This document shows positions 47,026 through 59,280 of a DNA stretch of 64,000 bases, one piece after another. Every line of letters begins with the position of its first letter. Position 1 is the first letter of the stretch. The stretch covers positions 1,302,001 through 1,366,000 of the forward strand of contig NEEC01000010.1 in NCBI GenBank assembly GCA_002189035.1, in the 5' to 3' direction. The DNA is from Utricularia gibba. Lineage: Eukaryota > Streptophyta > Magnoliopsida > Lamiales > Lentibulariaceae. The notes under the pieces were generated by a model that was not told the origin of the DNA, did not search any database, and saw nothing but the letters and a program-made list of their open reading frames with translations. A program made the translations under genes and the position numbers.

Positions 47026-47793
47026 ATGCCTGCAGGCTGCAGCAGCGATGATCGAAGGATCCAAAAGCTGCAGACCGGAGAGATGGGGCATTGCACTGCT
47101 CTTCGTGTTATTCAGGGGAGGCCGAGGGAGGGCTTCCAACAGCTCTCCCCCATCGGCGTCGGCGGCGGCGATAGGAGCCCCTCGCCTCCCAGTTTCAGAA
47201 ATCCCAACAGAATCCATCTTTTACTCCGCTTTCTGTATTCCATCCTCCCCACGTGCGGATCTTTCATCGTGCCGGCGGAAACCTCGTTCTTGTGGTTTCC
47301 AAGGCCGGAAGTGACCGGAACACTATTCGGACGGCGGCGCGGCCGGGTCTCATTCGCTGTGCAAAGTGACACCAAATTGGCGCCGGTTCTGTTGATCGAG
47401 CTTCCGGCGTCGACCACCACGTTGGTGAGAGAAATGTCGTCGGGAATGGTGAGAATCACGCTCGAGTTAGACAAATCGCAGCCGCAGGGAGTCTGGAGGA
47501 TGTACTGCAATGGGAAGAATATGGGATACGCTGTGTCGCGGCCGTGGACGGAGTCGGATTCTAGGTTTCTGAGCACCGTGCAGAGGGTATCCATCGGCGC
47601 CGGAGTGATTCCCGTGGCAGACGACGGCTGGAAGAGTGGCGCGTCGGCGGCGGACAGGGGAAAGGAGGAGTTACTGTACATGAGGGCCCGGTTCGAGCGA
47701 GTTGTTGGGAGTCGTGACTCAGAGGCATTTTACATGTTGAATCCGGAGGGGAATTCTGGCCCCGAATTAAGTATTTTTCTTATAAGAATTTAA
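47026..47793 (+). CDS. MIZ1-like protein (DUF617)
   Basis: Intronless frame of 255 residues. The C-terminal DUF617 domain starts near residue 95: EVTGTLFGRRRGRVSFAVQS, then LLIELPASTTTLVREMSSGM, MYCNGKNMGYAVSR, QRVSIGAGVIP, ARFERVVGSRDSEAFYMLNP and a final GPELSIFLIRI. MIZU-KUSSEI1 acts in root hydrotropism at the ER membrane; most relatives have no known role. The N-terminal 90 residues are uncertain: residues 60-95 (LLLRFLYSI, ETSFLWFPRPE) look real, but the first 50 are Arg/Gly-rich and poorly conserved. Met20 is an alternative start. Another frame (46940-47314) is also open here. Confidence 0.85.
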   Translation: MPAGCSSDDRRIQKLQTGEMGHCTALRVIQGRPREGFQQLSPIGVGGGDRSPSPPSFRNPNRIHLLLRFLYSILPTCGSFIVPAETSFLWFPRPEVTGTLFGRRRGRVSFAVQSDTKLAPVLLIELPASTTTLVREMSSGMVRITLELDKSQPQGVWRMYCNGKNMGYAVSRPWTESDSRFLSTVQRVSIGAGVIPVADDGWKSGASAADRGKEELLYMRARFERVVGSRDSEAFYMLNPEGNSGPELSIFLIRI

Positions 47794-48132
47794 ATTAAAT
47801 GCCTCCCATTTCTTCTACACCCACTTGTACTTCCACTTGGTTTGTGACACAAAATAGTGCATTTCACTCCTTTTTCATATACCCATGAAAATGAATTTAA
47901 TCAGTTTGGATTTACAGGTTTTGGCTATTTTGAGTTGCAGATGTACATTTTCATCTAAACTTGTGTGCTCCATTTGTGCAATCTGAACCCATTCTGCAGC
48001 TTTCGAGATATCATGCCTTTTGGAACCTCGTATTCCTTGAGTTCAGATTGGCTGTTCTTTGTTCTTCTGATTCTGGCTCTCTTTCCTTTTCTTTGTTTAC
48101 CTTTGGTTCTCTGACTGGAAGAATCTGGGCAG
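47794..48132. other. 3' flanks of convergent MIZ1-like and PPR genes
   Basis: About 340 bases between two stop codons. It should contain both 3' untranslated regions; no gene or repeat is seen. Confidence 0.6.
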
Positions 48133-51100
48133 TCAATAGCATCTCGGTGCTGCTGCTAAAGTCTTCTTATTTAAAGATTCTGCACAAGGGGAATCATAAC
48201 TCTTGCGAAAAGCACAAATTCTGTTACAATGAGGTTACCTAAGCATTCTCTTATGGCAGCAGCGGTTTCAGCTCCACCCCTCGTCTGGGAAAACAACAAC
48301 AGTTTGTCGTACATCTGGGCTGATGGGTGTCCAGCATCCTCCATCCAATGCAACACCTGCATCAAGCATCCTCTTGTTCATAGAACAGAACAAATTGATC
48401 TGCACCGGAGTTTTACTGCAGGCCCTCGGTGAGAGCTTGTTGTATTCACTTCGAAATATTTAATATCGATTCTCATGTTTCCACTGATTCTGATGAGACT
48501 ACTGAGGACTTACCTCAATGTACTTCCTCCAATTTCCGGCATCTAAGAGATTCTTCAATAAAACAGAGTATGTGGTCGAGCTAATTTCGGTGCCTGTTGC
48601 AACGACCTTCAGGAAGAACTGCAACATGATAACAGGAAGAATTAAAAAACATAGGCCGCAGTAAAGCTTTCAGTGTGTGTTCAGAAACAAGGACCCGGAT
48701 ACCTTCAACATAGTCTCCGTTCTTCCAACTTTTCCGAATGAATGAAGGACATTATTCAAGGTCCCAGTCGAGAGACAATCAAGAGATGTCTCCATCATTT
48801 GAACAATGTTGTTCAGTGTTTTCCAGTCCCGTAAGCTTCAAAAGTAAAAGACAAAAGAACCAGCAATGAGAAAAGAATATCTAAACCATGAAAGGCGTTA
48901 CTTATATGGAATTGTAAATGGATCAGCACGTTGAAAGACATGGTGACCATTGGTAATGGAATTTATGAAAAACAAACTTACATAGTACACGCCGAAATCA
49001 TTTCAATGAACATGGAATCAGTAAAATGGATTTTTTTGTCTCTCATGGACTCAGCAAAGAGCAGGACCTTTCCAGGCTGACATCCTCGATTAAAACTTTT
49101 CATAAGAGATAAACAAACAACTGAATCTGGTTGAACACCAGCCTTCTCCATGTCTTGAAAGACTTCAAAGGCCTTCTCCCAGTTACCTGAATATTTCGGC
49201 AAGATCAGGATGTTCTCGGATTGTACAGTGGAAAACAAAGATGTAGAACTAGCTCACCAGCTGTACCGTACGCCTGCAGCAAAGCAGTATAAGCAATGAC
49301 ATCTGGATACAAACCATCATTTTTCATCAATTTGAACATTGATTCAGCCTCAGCAAGCTGCCCCTGATCAACAAAATAAAATAAAAAAAAAGCGTCAAAA
49401 AAGAAAAAGGAATGAGGCAATTAAGTTATACAGCGTATAATACGTGCTTGCCTGATTGCTGTAAACACAAATTGCCGAAGAGTAAACTTCCTTCGACATA
49501 GGAATCTTCAAACTCCTCATTTCAGCAAGAAAATCTATGGCTACGCTGTACTTCAATGACTTGCAACAACCGCTTATCAGAATATTGTAAGTAATGGCAT
49601 CAGGTTTAACTTTCTTTTGCCTCATGCGCTGATATAAAGATAAGGCTCTTTCATATTCTCCAACGTTCATGTAACTTCCAATAGCAGAATTGTATGCAAC
49701 GGTATTTAATTCTATATCCCGCATTTCAGCAGCTCTCAGTAAAGAGTCCAACTTCACCTTCTGATGGCATCTACCGCAAGCTGCAAACAAGGAACTAAAT
49801 GAAACCGCATTTGGCAGTATACCTTGTTGCTCCATTTCACGTAGTAATTCAACAGCTTCAGCAAGAAAGCTATTAGATCCATATGCATCAATCAGTGCAT
49901 TGTACGTAACCAAATTTGGTTTACAACTGTTTCTTCTCATCAAATCAAATACCCCCTTGGCTTTATGTGGCTGCTGCGATCTTCCAAAAGCATTCAGTAA
50001 GGAAGTATAAGATACAACATCTGGACGCATTCCTCTCTGCCTCATCTCATCAAAAACCGACGAGGCTAATTCACTAAGGCCAAGTGAGGCATATGCACCA
50101 AGCAATGTATTGTATGCAACGATATTAGGTTCCAGACCCTCTGCAATTAGTGTGTCAAAAATGGCACGACAGTTTTCAACTTGACTACAAATTGAATACA
50201 TATGCATGACACTTGTGTAGGTCACAATATCAGGACGACAATCTGACCTTCTAGCTCTCATTGTATTGAAAACATTCATTGCTTCATCATATCTTCCAAG
50301 CTTAATCAAGCAATCTAGCACAATGTTAAAAGTAGTTGTATCTGGACGGATAATAGTACCCTTCAACAGCTCAAAATAGGAGAGTGCTCTTGCATATTCT
50401 GATCCAGCTTTGAAAGCTGAGAGAATGATGTTGTGAGTCACCAGATCAGGTCCAACTCCATTATCTGTCATGCTCTTACAAATTTTCAGAGCCTCCCTCC
50501 AATTGCCTCTTGAACCACATGCATTAATTAAATTGTTATAAGTTGATCTACTTGGAGGAATCTGCAGCAAATGAGAAGTCAACTGGATTCCACCTTAAAC
50601 AGCATAAAAAATGCATGGAAATGAAAAAGGATGACAGGCCCATGACGACCTAGATTTTCAGGAGCATTCCATGAACAAGTAGTTCATGCCATGGAAATTA
50701 AAATGTAAGAATGAATTTAGATGACTGAAGCTCAAACTACCATAGATCTAAATGAATTCCCAATTCCACCAATACACCAATTTTCTAACCTGAACTCATT
50801 CGGAAAGTGATAAGAGTGTTTACTAACTTAAAATTAACAAGTTTAATCCCTTCAATTCATTGGGAAAATCACAAAAACCAACCAAATAGGCGTAAAATAG
50901 TAACTGCCAATATACAAAAATTTAATACTCACTGCTGCACGGAGCATGTCGTTCATTATGTTCAATCCCCAACGCCATTGACCAGCCCTCCCGTGTGCAC
51001 TGATAAGAGCATTGTAGGTGTCCACATTAGGCTTGCACCTAGAATAAATACAAGAATGAAGTCATTAGAGAAAGCACAATTAGCTGATGCTCAAACTTCT

Positions 51101-51988
51101 TGTCAGTGGGAACAAGAATTCTTTTTCATAATCCATGGGAAATCCTGAAGCTCAAGGTTAGATACTAGCAACAAAGGGACTACAGAATCTTGAGCAATAA
51201 AACTGCATTCATAGGGCATTGTTATACCTCAATCTTTGCATCTCACAAAATAAACCCCGAGCCTGGTCAACACGATTATGTCTAGCATGTAACCTTATCA
51301 TCATATTGTAAATGTCTTCTCTTGCAGAATAATTCTTTTGATTCTTCATCCAACTGAAAACTTGATTGCTATGATCTATATATCCCATTTTCGATATTTC
51401 CTGCCATCACAAGAGTTGGCTTAAAGCATTCACACATCGACGATAAATTGAGGCTCCCTAGCATTGAAAAATATATGTAACCATAACAGCCGTCGGAAAT
51501 CGGTGTAACTGGAAGTGAACCATAAGGAGTTCTGCAAGTTCTCCCAAAAATTGAATTACAAAGTACTATGGTTTTCCCACTTTTAAGACATCCCCAAACC
51601 GCAATAAGCAGAGTCAATCATCGAGGTTCACCTGAATAAGAATAGGGAAATTCTTGCGTGAGAAACGCCCAGCCCATCTGTTGAGTACACCCTCGACGTC
51701 CTCCCAACGATTAAGCTGAATTATCCTCTCCACCACTTCTGAAACAGTCCAGTCTCTCTGAAAACTATCCCCCTCAACCCTCAAACGGTTTCGAGTGGGC
51801 AGGTCGGACTTCATGACCCCTGGAATTACAGTGAAAACCTTGTGAGTTCCCGCATCGTAATCCACGCGAGCGACCTTTCTCTTCTTGAATGCGTCTGGAT
51901 TGACGGGCTTCACACATCGTATTCCATCGGGGGGCCGCCGTTCCGATGAAGGTCCGGCGAGAAAAGGAGGGTGGCGCAAGGTGGTCAT
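48133..51988 (-). CDS. EMB2654: P-class PPR protein, EMB2654-like (At2g41720)
   Basis: Ten exons: 51988-51632, 51400-51228, 51038-50933, 50561-49452, 49363-49258, 49186-48982, 48835-48703, 48618-48514, 48356-48239 and 48179-48133. They join in frame to 819 residues, about the length of the Arabidopsis protein as I recall it (about 820). At least fifteen PPR units are visible, such as STYNNLINACGSRGNWREAL and TYNALIDAYGSNSFLAEAVE, with no E or DYW domain. The Arabidopsis gene is embryo-essential and acts in plastid rps12 trans-splicing. Unlike most PPR genes it is intron-rich, as in Arabidopsis. The intron after exon 4 has a GC donor (CAG/GCAAGC), and the final exon of 47 bases is joined through phase 1 to restore ECLESLNKK. 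Confidence 0.93.
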
Positions 51989-53095
51989 TCGGGCGATGAG
52001 GACAACGTTGCCGGGAGTTCATTTGCCAGTAGTTCCGGGAGAAAATATGGGCGGGTATATGTATGTATATCTATCTAATTTTTTGAGTGGGCCGGGATTT
52101 TTGTACATTATTTGGTCTATTTCCGGCCTGGCCGGTTCAGTCCTTGCAGTTGACATTTCTCGACAGTTTAGTGCCGTGGCGGTTCATTTCCGGGTTACAA
52201 ATGATCCTGCGCCGGAGGCCCGTTACACGAAGTCTAAAGATTGATGCTACCAGTTGTTGTGGGTGCTGAGAGTCCTCGTTGCACGTGTGCAAATATTTCA
52301 TTGTTTTGATGACAATTTAGTTGCTAAATGTTGTATGGTGTGACCGCAGTTCTGAATTTGCACTGTATTAGAACTTATAAACTGATATTAACAAAATATT
52401 ATATTTTAATTTTAATTTCGTAAAATACCACATTTTCTTGAAAGAAGTTAGCAAAATACACTCTACTTTGATAGTTTGTTTTTAAGATTATTTACAATTA
52501 ATATATATTAATATAACAAATAAAAATATTATAAAAAATTATATAAGTAATTTAAAATTTTATTATTATTTATTTACAATCTACTTCTATAATTTAAATT
52601 CTACTTATTACTAACTTCTATATATTAATCATTTCAAATAGATTAATTTTATTTATTCTATATCTACTTATACAATAATTTCTACTCATCAGTTAAATAA
52701 AAATTATTGATTAAATCACAAAAACTACATTCTAATTGAATAGTAACTTACTTTTATTATAAAATAATATTTAAAATGCATAGGATATTAGCTCTCGATT
52801 ATCTCAGTTTTCTAACACACCTTTTTTCTTCCTGAGGCACCAACACAGACAACAAGTTTCAGGAATGACAATTAAAATTGTCCCAGCAATAAAAGGAAAT
52901 GGAAAACACATCCACCTGTGAAGCAAAAATGTCGTGCACCATAAATTTTCCTTCCCCATTTTTATTTATTATGAATTAGTCGCGTACTGTAGGCTGGTCC
53001 ATGAAAATGCAAAAAAATATATATTAAATGAATAATTGGCGGCTTACTTCACGCCAACATGTCACCAAAACCAGCTATAATCCTATTTTACTCTC
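51989..53095. other. EMB2654-like promoter and RRP12-like 3' flank
   Basis: 51989-52320 has mixed composition and should hold the PPR leader and promoter. 52370-52800 is AT-rich with no gene. 52800-53095 is the likely RRP12-like 3' untranslated region. Confidence 0.55.
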
Positions 53096-56000
53096 TCACC
53101 TGGATCTTGAAGAAGCTCTTTTGTTATTCCTAGCAGCTTCACCATTCTTCTTTGCAGGCGCGGAAGCTCTCCTGTGATTCTTTCCTTGAGTATTTGGGGT
53201 GCTTTTGCTCACTCTTGCAGTCCTTTCTCGTCCCACTGCATTTACATTTTCCAAATTTTTCTTCCTGAAGCCATTCCCAGATTTGTGTTTCTTAGCTGTG
53301 CGTTCTTGCTGGACTGATGACTTTGATTTGTGGGGAACTTTGTCTCGTTTCCGCTTGTGGTGCCTAGAACACAGAGAGATCAATTAGATTCAAGAATAAC
53401 ATCGAATGGAGGACATTAGGGTCTCAGACCGCTGAAGAGACGAGTCAGGCTGTTCTGGTTCTGGCTTAGGACCCGTGCTTCCGGCTTCTTTGGGACTCGA
53501 CTTTGTGCCACGACGGTTCTGCAGAGGCAACAGAAAAGTAGCCTAAAAAACTGAATCATTTCTTTTTGATAATCTTGTGCCACGGATTTTCATCTCGTAT
53601 TCCATCACTCATCCGATGTTCATATCCATATAACCAATCAATTGGGTGGCAAAAAAAAGCTGCTGCAACATAAACAAAACGAATAAGTAAAAGCGGAAGT
53701 GTAGTAACATACGCTTGCTACTTCCAGAACAAAATCCATGTGTTGTTGAGGAGTTGCTGCCTTCACTGTAGCAGTGCCGCACTTCCTAATCATGATCTCC
53801 AAAATCACGACCACCTGCAGTGTGTAATGCAGAAAATGCTAAACTAGTAATCTCTTGACAAAAAATTTTGTTTTCCATATAGCATGAGGATGCAGTAGAT
53901 AAGTAAGAACAAGTGGAGCATAACCTTTGATCCAATATGACGATATGTGATAGACGACCACCGAAGAATTCCATCCAGAATGTCTGGAAGAAAATGCTGG
54001 ATATCATCTGAATGAAGTCCCGAGACCAATACCTTCACGAAACCTAAAACTGCCTGTTGAATCCAAATCAGATTGTTCATCAATGCAAAGAACAAACTCA
54101 TACACTTCAGCATGAAAAGCCTTGATGATCTCACCTTTATGATCTCAATAGATTTGCTGTGAAGTAAGTTCATCACGGAGTGGAAGACATCAGGCATCGT
54201 GACACAGAGTCTAGGATCACTGTAAACTAGCAGAGAGACTGCAGAGACCACCCCACTCTGTATACGGGGAGATGATACAGAAAGATAGCCTGAAATCTGG
54301 GTACAAAAACAATGTATGAAAATGTATTTATGCAGTATGACAGGAATTATTGGTTTTTTCAGACACGAGGCAACTCAATGAAGAAACCACTTGTTCAAAC
54401 AACAGAACACAAACATACCATGGAAATGAATTTCTGATAGAGACCAGCATAAGAAGAATCTGATGAGTTTCGTAATTTGCAACTTATCGCATTGAGAGTA
54501 TCATAAGACACCTTCCTACCTTCTTCATCAGACTGAAATCAAAATATCAGAGCATTACTGGAAACTAAGGAATGATGGTCCTAATTTATAATGCATAGCA
54601 TCAAATGCTGTGATACACATAATACTATTATGTGAAGCTATATGCATATATATTTGAGCTCAGAGCAACAAAAACATGTTGGTGCGAATCATAAAATAGC
54701 CCAGAAGGATACTGATGCAGTGTTGTTAGAAACAAGATATGAATCATCAAAGCCATTTGCAATATTTAGCTACAAAGGGAAATAAAGGGAAGGGATAAAA
54801 GTGATAAAATTGAATGATCAGTTTCAAAAAAACTAACGCTTACATCTTTTAATGTGCTAATAAACTCGTTTAGAATGAGAAAAACCCTTGTCCCATCCTC
54901 ATCTACGTTTTCCTGCATAATAGGAAAAATTGCCAGGACATCAGTTCACAGAATCGATAATAATTGAAGCATGATTAATAATTTTATGTTCACTTAGTTA
55001 ACTTACCTTCAATTGAAAAATTAACAAGGTTTGCAAGCAAGCAAAATGGTGTGGCAGCAGTGCTATATTAACAGAAGACTTCATCTTCGTTAACAAATCA
55101 ATCACTTCATCAAATTTTGAAATGCGAACGCAAGAATGCGCCTGCATGTAAGGCATCCCTTCATAAATTAAGGTGCATCGAAAGTAAAAGAAATGCAACA
55201 AATGAACAACTGAGCACCTCAAGCAGTCCATTGAGAATTTGATACGCCTCAACATGAGCGAATTCATTGCTATCCTAGAAACAAGAAACGCAATACCTTA
55301 GAAGCAGTAGATCTTTCTTTATATGGAAAACCAAATTAATGGGTGGGTAGGAGCAGACCTGCAAAGAGTGCTTCACAACAGAAAAAAGTAGATTAACCAA
55401 ATCTTCATCAGATCCTTCAACAAAACAAGAAGCAAAATCCAGCAGCAGGAGCCTTCAGAATGGTAGGAAATGAAATGTCAAGATGTCAAAAAGACAGTGT
55501 TCATATATACATTTTTCCAGAAATAATAAGAATGAGCACATAAATTGCACTGTATAAAGGAATAGCACAGCGATCATATAGAACCACCTTTTGACCTCTA
55601 CTCCTGAAGAATTATGTGTGCTCTCCTCATCATTAGCAGCTGATTCAACATTCGAATTGAAGTTTGCATCTTGCGTTATGTCCTCTAGTAACTGAAACTT
55701 CTCGGCTGATGCGATAAACAATTTTTTAGCTTCAGAAGCATCACATATAGACACCATGGACCGAAGAACGCCCTGAAATATGAAAGATAATGATCAAGTA
55801 TAATAATGTATCTTCCATGAAGGGCAAAAAATAACCTGTAAATGATCTTCAAATTTACAAAAGGAAATACAGAGATTACGATTAGCATATGCCAACTGAT
55901 GTTGACAATACAAAAATGCATAACAAGCATGGTTAACTGCAAACCAAATTTGAGAAGCTTTTCCAACAAGAAGCAAATATATGGCGTCAACCTTCAGGAT

Positions 56001-59000
56001 CTTTTGATGTTCAGGATCACACTGAAAGAAGGCATTAGTGAAAGCCTGAAGGAACTCTTTACAACTTGAAGCTATTGCCTTAATATTTTTTCTAGCAGTC
56101 TTGGTTGAGTAGACACGATTTGCATCAAGTTTTACTGAAAGTGCACCGGGAATTTTATCACTTTCAGCTTCCATGGATTCTACAGATCGTTGACCGCTAA
56201 GTATAATTTTATTCTCATGAATTAACTCCTACCAGAAAAAACCAAATAATAATTGAATTAATGTGAAAAAAAAAATCAATGAAATCGCATTCTTGAAAAA
56301 GTACCTGCAGACCAGTAGCAACTTTTTCCATAAAGAAAAAGTCCCTCTGGATTAATGGTATTAGAACTCTAGATAAATCCCCAAAACTTTGATATGTATC
56401 AATCGGCTGACGACAGAAGGCTGGGAATAATGCCCAGCATGCCCGGAAGTGTGCCTTCAAATCTTGCCCAATTACTGAATTTTTAACTGGAAACAGAAAG
56501 TTCAGATTTCATCGATAGGGGAAGGCAGTCAAGAGAAACATTAGATTATACAAAACATGTCATCAGCATTTGACATTGATGAAAATACACATCAAGAATT
56601 TTACCTCCAGACGAATAAAAATTAGCCAAAATTGACGATGCAGAGAAAAAAATCAAAAAACTGCATGCGAAATTGACAACAGCATGTTGCATTCGTATCC
56701 TGATGTGTGGCCACATTTTTCCAAATTTGACAATAAGAATAAGAAATCTAAGTTAAGATCCAACTATATCTATAAAAAATTACGGATGAAATATCTTATT
56801 GTAAAGTTTCAATATGATACTATATCTATATCTTAGGTCTGGAGTACCTGATGGAAAAAAAAAAACAGTGGAAGTGGTCACATCCAGTCAAAAATATTTT
56901 ATCTTAATCATTACCTTTGCAGGATCCCTTGTCGAAGGATTTCGCTAGGGGCACAATATGCTCAATAAAGAACCGTAGAGATGATCCAGAAACATTTTTC
57001 TCCAAAATAGGTATCAACCAAACATTGGAATAGGACAAATCTTTGATGCTGAACGACAGTGGAAGCAATGCAAGTAAACCTTCAGGTCCCATGGCAGAAA
57101 CAGCGCATCCAAAGAATTCTTGAAGCTGCAAAAGGGGGCAAAGGTGAAGCAACCAAATAAGGCATATTGAAGCAATGGTTCATTTCGTTGATTCTCACAT
57201 GTAGAGTTTTTGAAGAATCAGTGGCGGCATTCATCATGTCAGCAAATTTAAGGAGTACGTGCTCCATAAAAATGCCAGACATCCTGCCTGAAGATTAAAG
57301 ATAACCATGTTAAAACATAACCTGGAATACAAAACCTAATTTAATGTGAGAACTTGCGAAGCCACTAAAGTCATGGTATGCAACATAGGAAAGTGCCGAT
57401 CATCTGTGGAACATATTAGATAGAGTAACAAGTACAGCTGAAAGTTTAAATTCCCTTTCGCCTATGGCATAGGTGAAAGTACAAAGAATCACATGACCTT
57501 CCAAAGAATTCAATTAACCTTTTCAGTTTAAAATTACTTATCATGTAGCATGGCTAATCCAATGAAGGTATAATGGCAAAAACTTATTGAAAAAAACGGT
57601 TGTTTCTCATAGATGACATAAAAAATAATGGTTATGTGGCCACTATACATTCACACTATGAAAATGCCAGATTTGAATATAAGTACAAGCAATCAAGGCA
57701 TATTTCCAGAAATATAGACACCAGCCCTTACTTTCTACTTACCCAGATTTTGAAGAAAACGACATGCTATATTAATCACGTGTTCATTTGGAATTCCAGA
57801 TGAAACTATCAAAAGATTGTAAAACATGTCGCATATTCTCTTGACTGTCTTGTACTCTGGATCATTATTTGTAGGCAGATTTTCCTGCTTTTGACTTTCA
57901 AATCTTAAGAGCCTTTTCTTATCAAAATGGTAATCTATTAGCCGTCCAAGAATGTTAGAGACCTTGCCAGCAGCTTTATTATCGCAGTATAAGTATGCTG
58001 ACACAAAACGCAAATGCGAATTTCAGAATTAAACAAAAAAAAGTCATATAAGCACCTGTAAGTTGACCTAATAAAAAAGACTTTGAACATGGTCTATCCA
58101 TATTAGTTTACGCGAGAAAAACTTTATACATAACAGTTTCCCTACCTGCTATAGCTTCAATTATCATGGGAAGATGAATCGCCCATTCTATTGTATCAGC
58201 GTATGGAAGTTTAGAAAGAGCTGTTTCAGATAATGTTGCAGCCAGCAATACAGTATCAACTGGATTCTTTTCTGCAGGTGACATATAAGAAACCAAAGAA
58301 CTGAAAAATTTTGCAGCATTAGGCATTATAACTTCAGCCCCTGAAATCTCAACTACTGCAGAGATAACTTCAAAGACATGTGATGTTACTGCTACAAACT
58401 GGCGACTCACCATCTTCAACAATATTGGAATCAATTTAATGTGGGATTTCGGTGACATATATGTAACAGAATGCTTCATCATATTCAATAAATGAATAAC
58501 ATCTAGATGCTCGGGCAGCGTCGCCCCAGGCCCATCACCAATTTCAGAGCACTTGAATTTAGAAGCTGCCACTATGTGATCATTAAGCAGCCTATATATT
58601 GATTTGCTAGCTCTTTTAAACAGCATGGAAGATTGAAACGACTTGAGAATCATCGTTAGGCTGTCTTGAGCAGATTTCCTTACCTAAGAAAATTAAAGTC
58701 CAAAGAAAGAAAGTTTTTGACGTTCTCCAGAGAGAAAATCATAGAGTCTAAAGCATGAATTGTACGCTTCATTTTCTGAGTACCTTTGGGCGCCTGTCCA
58801 TTGAAAGTCTTACAAGCCATTCAAACCCCACGGAAACTGATTCCCAGTCGTCCAAACTACAAAAAGTGGCAACCAAAATGCCCACACTCTTCACCGCAGC
58901 TCTAACCCCCGAGGTACCCAACTTAACTCCACACTCCTCCACGGTTCTCACCAATACCCTGACACCCTCCTCCGCCTTCTCGGGCTTTATTTCGGCTTCC

Positions 59001-59280
59001 CCAACCAAGGGAAGGACAATTGCGAGAAAAGACGTCAACGAATCAAGGGCACTCGAGTCTAGAGTATTGGCATTAGCAAGAGAAGTAACTGCAGCGGCGA
59101 AGTAAGACACCGGTTTTAGGTCCAACGAAGATGCTTCGATGATGGAACGCGCGGCGGCAGCCGCCGCACATAGGTGGCGGTGCTGCTCGGCTGAGGACCT
59201 CGAGTAACGGGCCAAAATCTGTTGGCATATGTCATCACTTGCGAGGAAGCCCCCGATGCTTCCACTCCATCGACATCCAT
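53096..59280 (-). CDS. RRP12-like ribosome-biogenesis HEAT-repeat protein
   Basis: Eighteen exons: 59280-58784, 58683-58146, 57997-57743, 57287-57199, 57125-56915, 56486-56305, 56228-55992, 55772-55588, 55452-55359, 55274-55218, 55141-55007, 54912-54844, 54532-54419, 54296-54135, 54053-53925, 53814-53713, 53518-53430 and 53363-53096. They give about 1137 residues. An N-terminal DDICQQILARYSRS block is followed by alpha-helical HEAT repeats including the NUC173-like part, VSYDTLNAIS and a Lys/Arg-rich nuclear tail (KKHKSGNGFRKKN). RRP12 helps export and maturation of pre-ribosomal subunits. The start has a break: ATG at 59280 (MDVDGVEASG) is one base out of phase with the conserved frame at a G5 run (59250-59254). 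The conserved frame has no ATG of its own upstream. One more G would join both and make exon 1 divisible by three. Confidence 0.88.
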
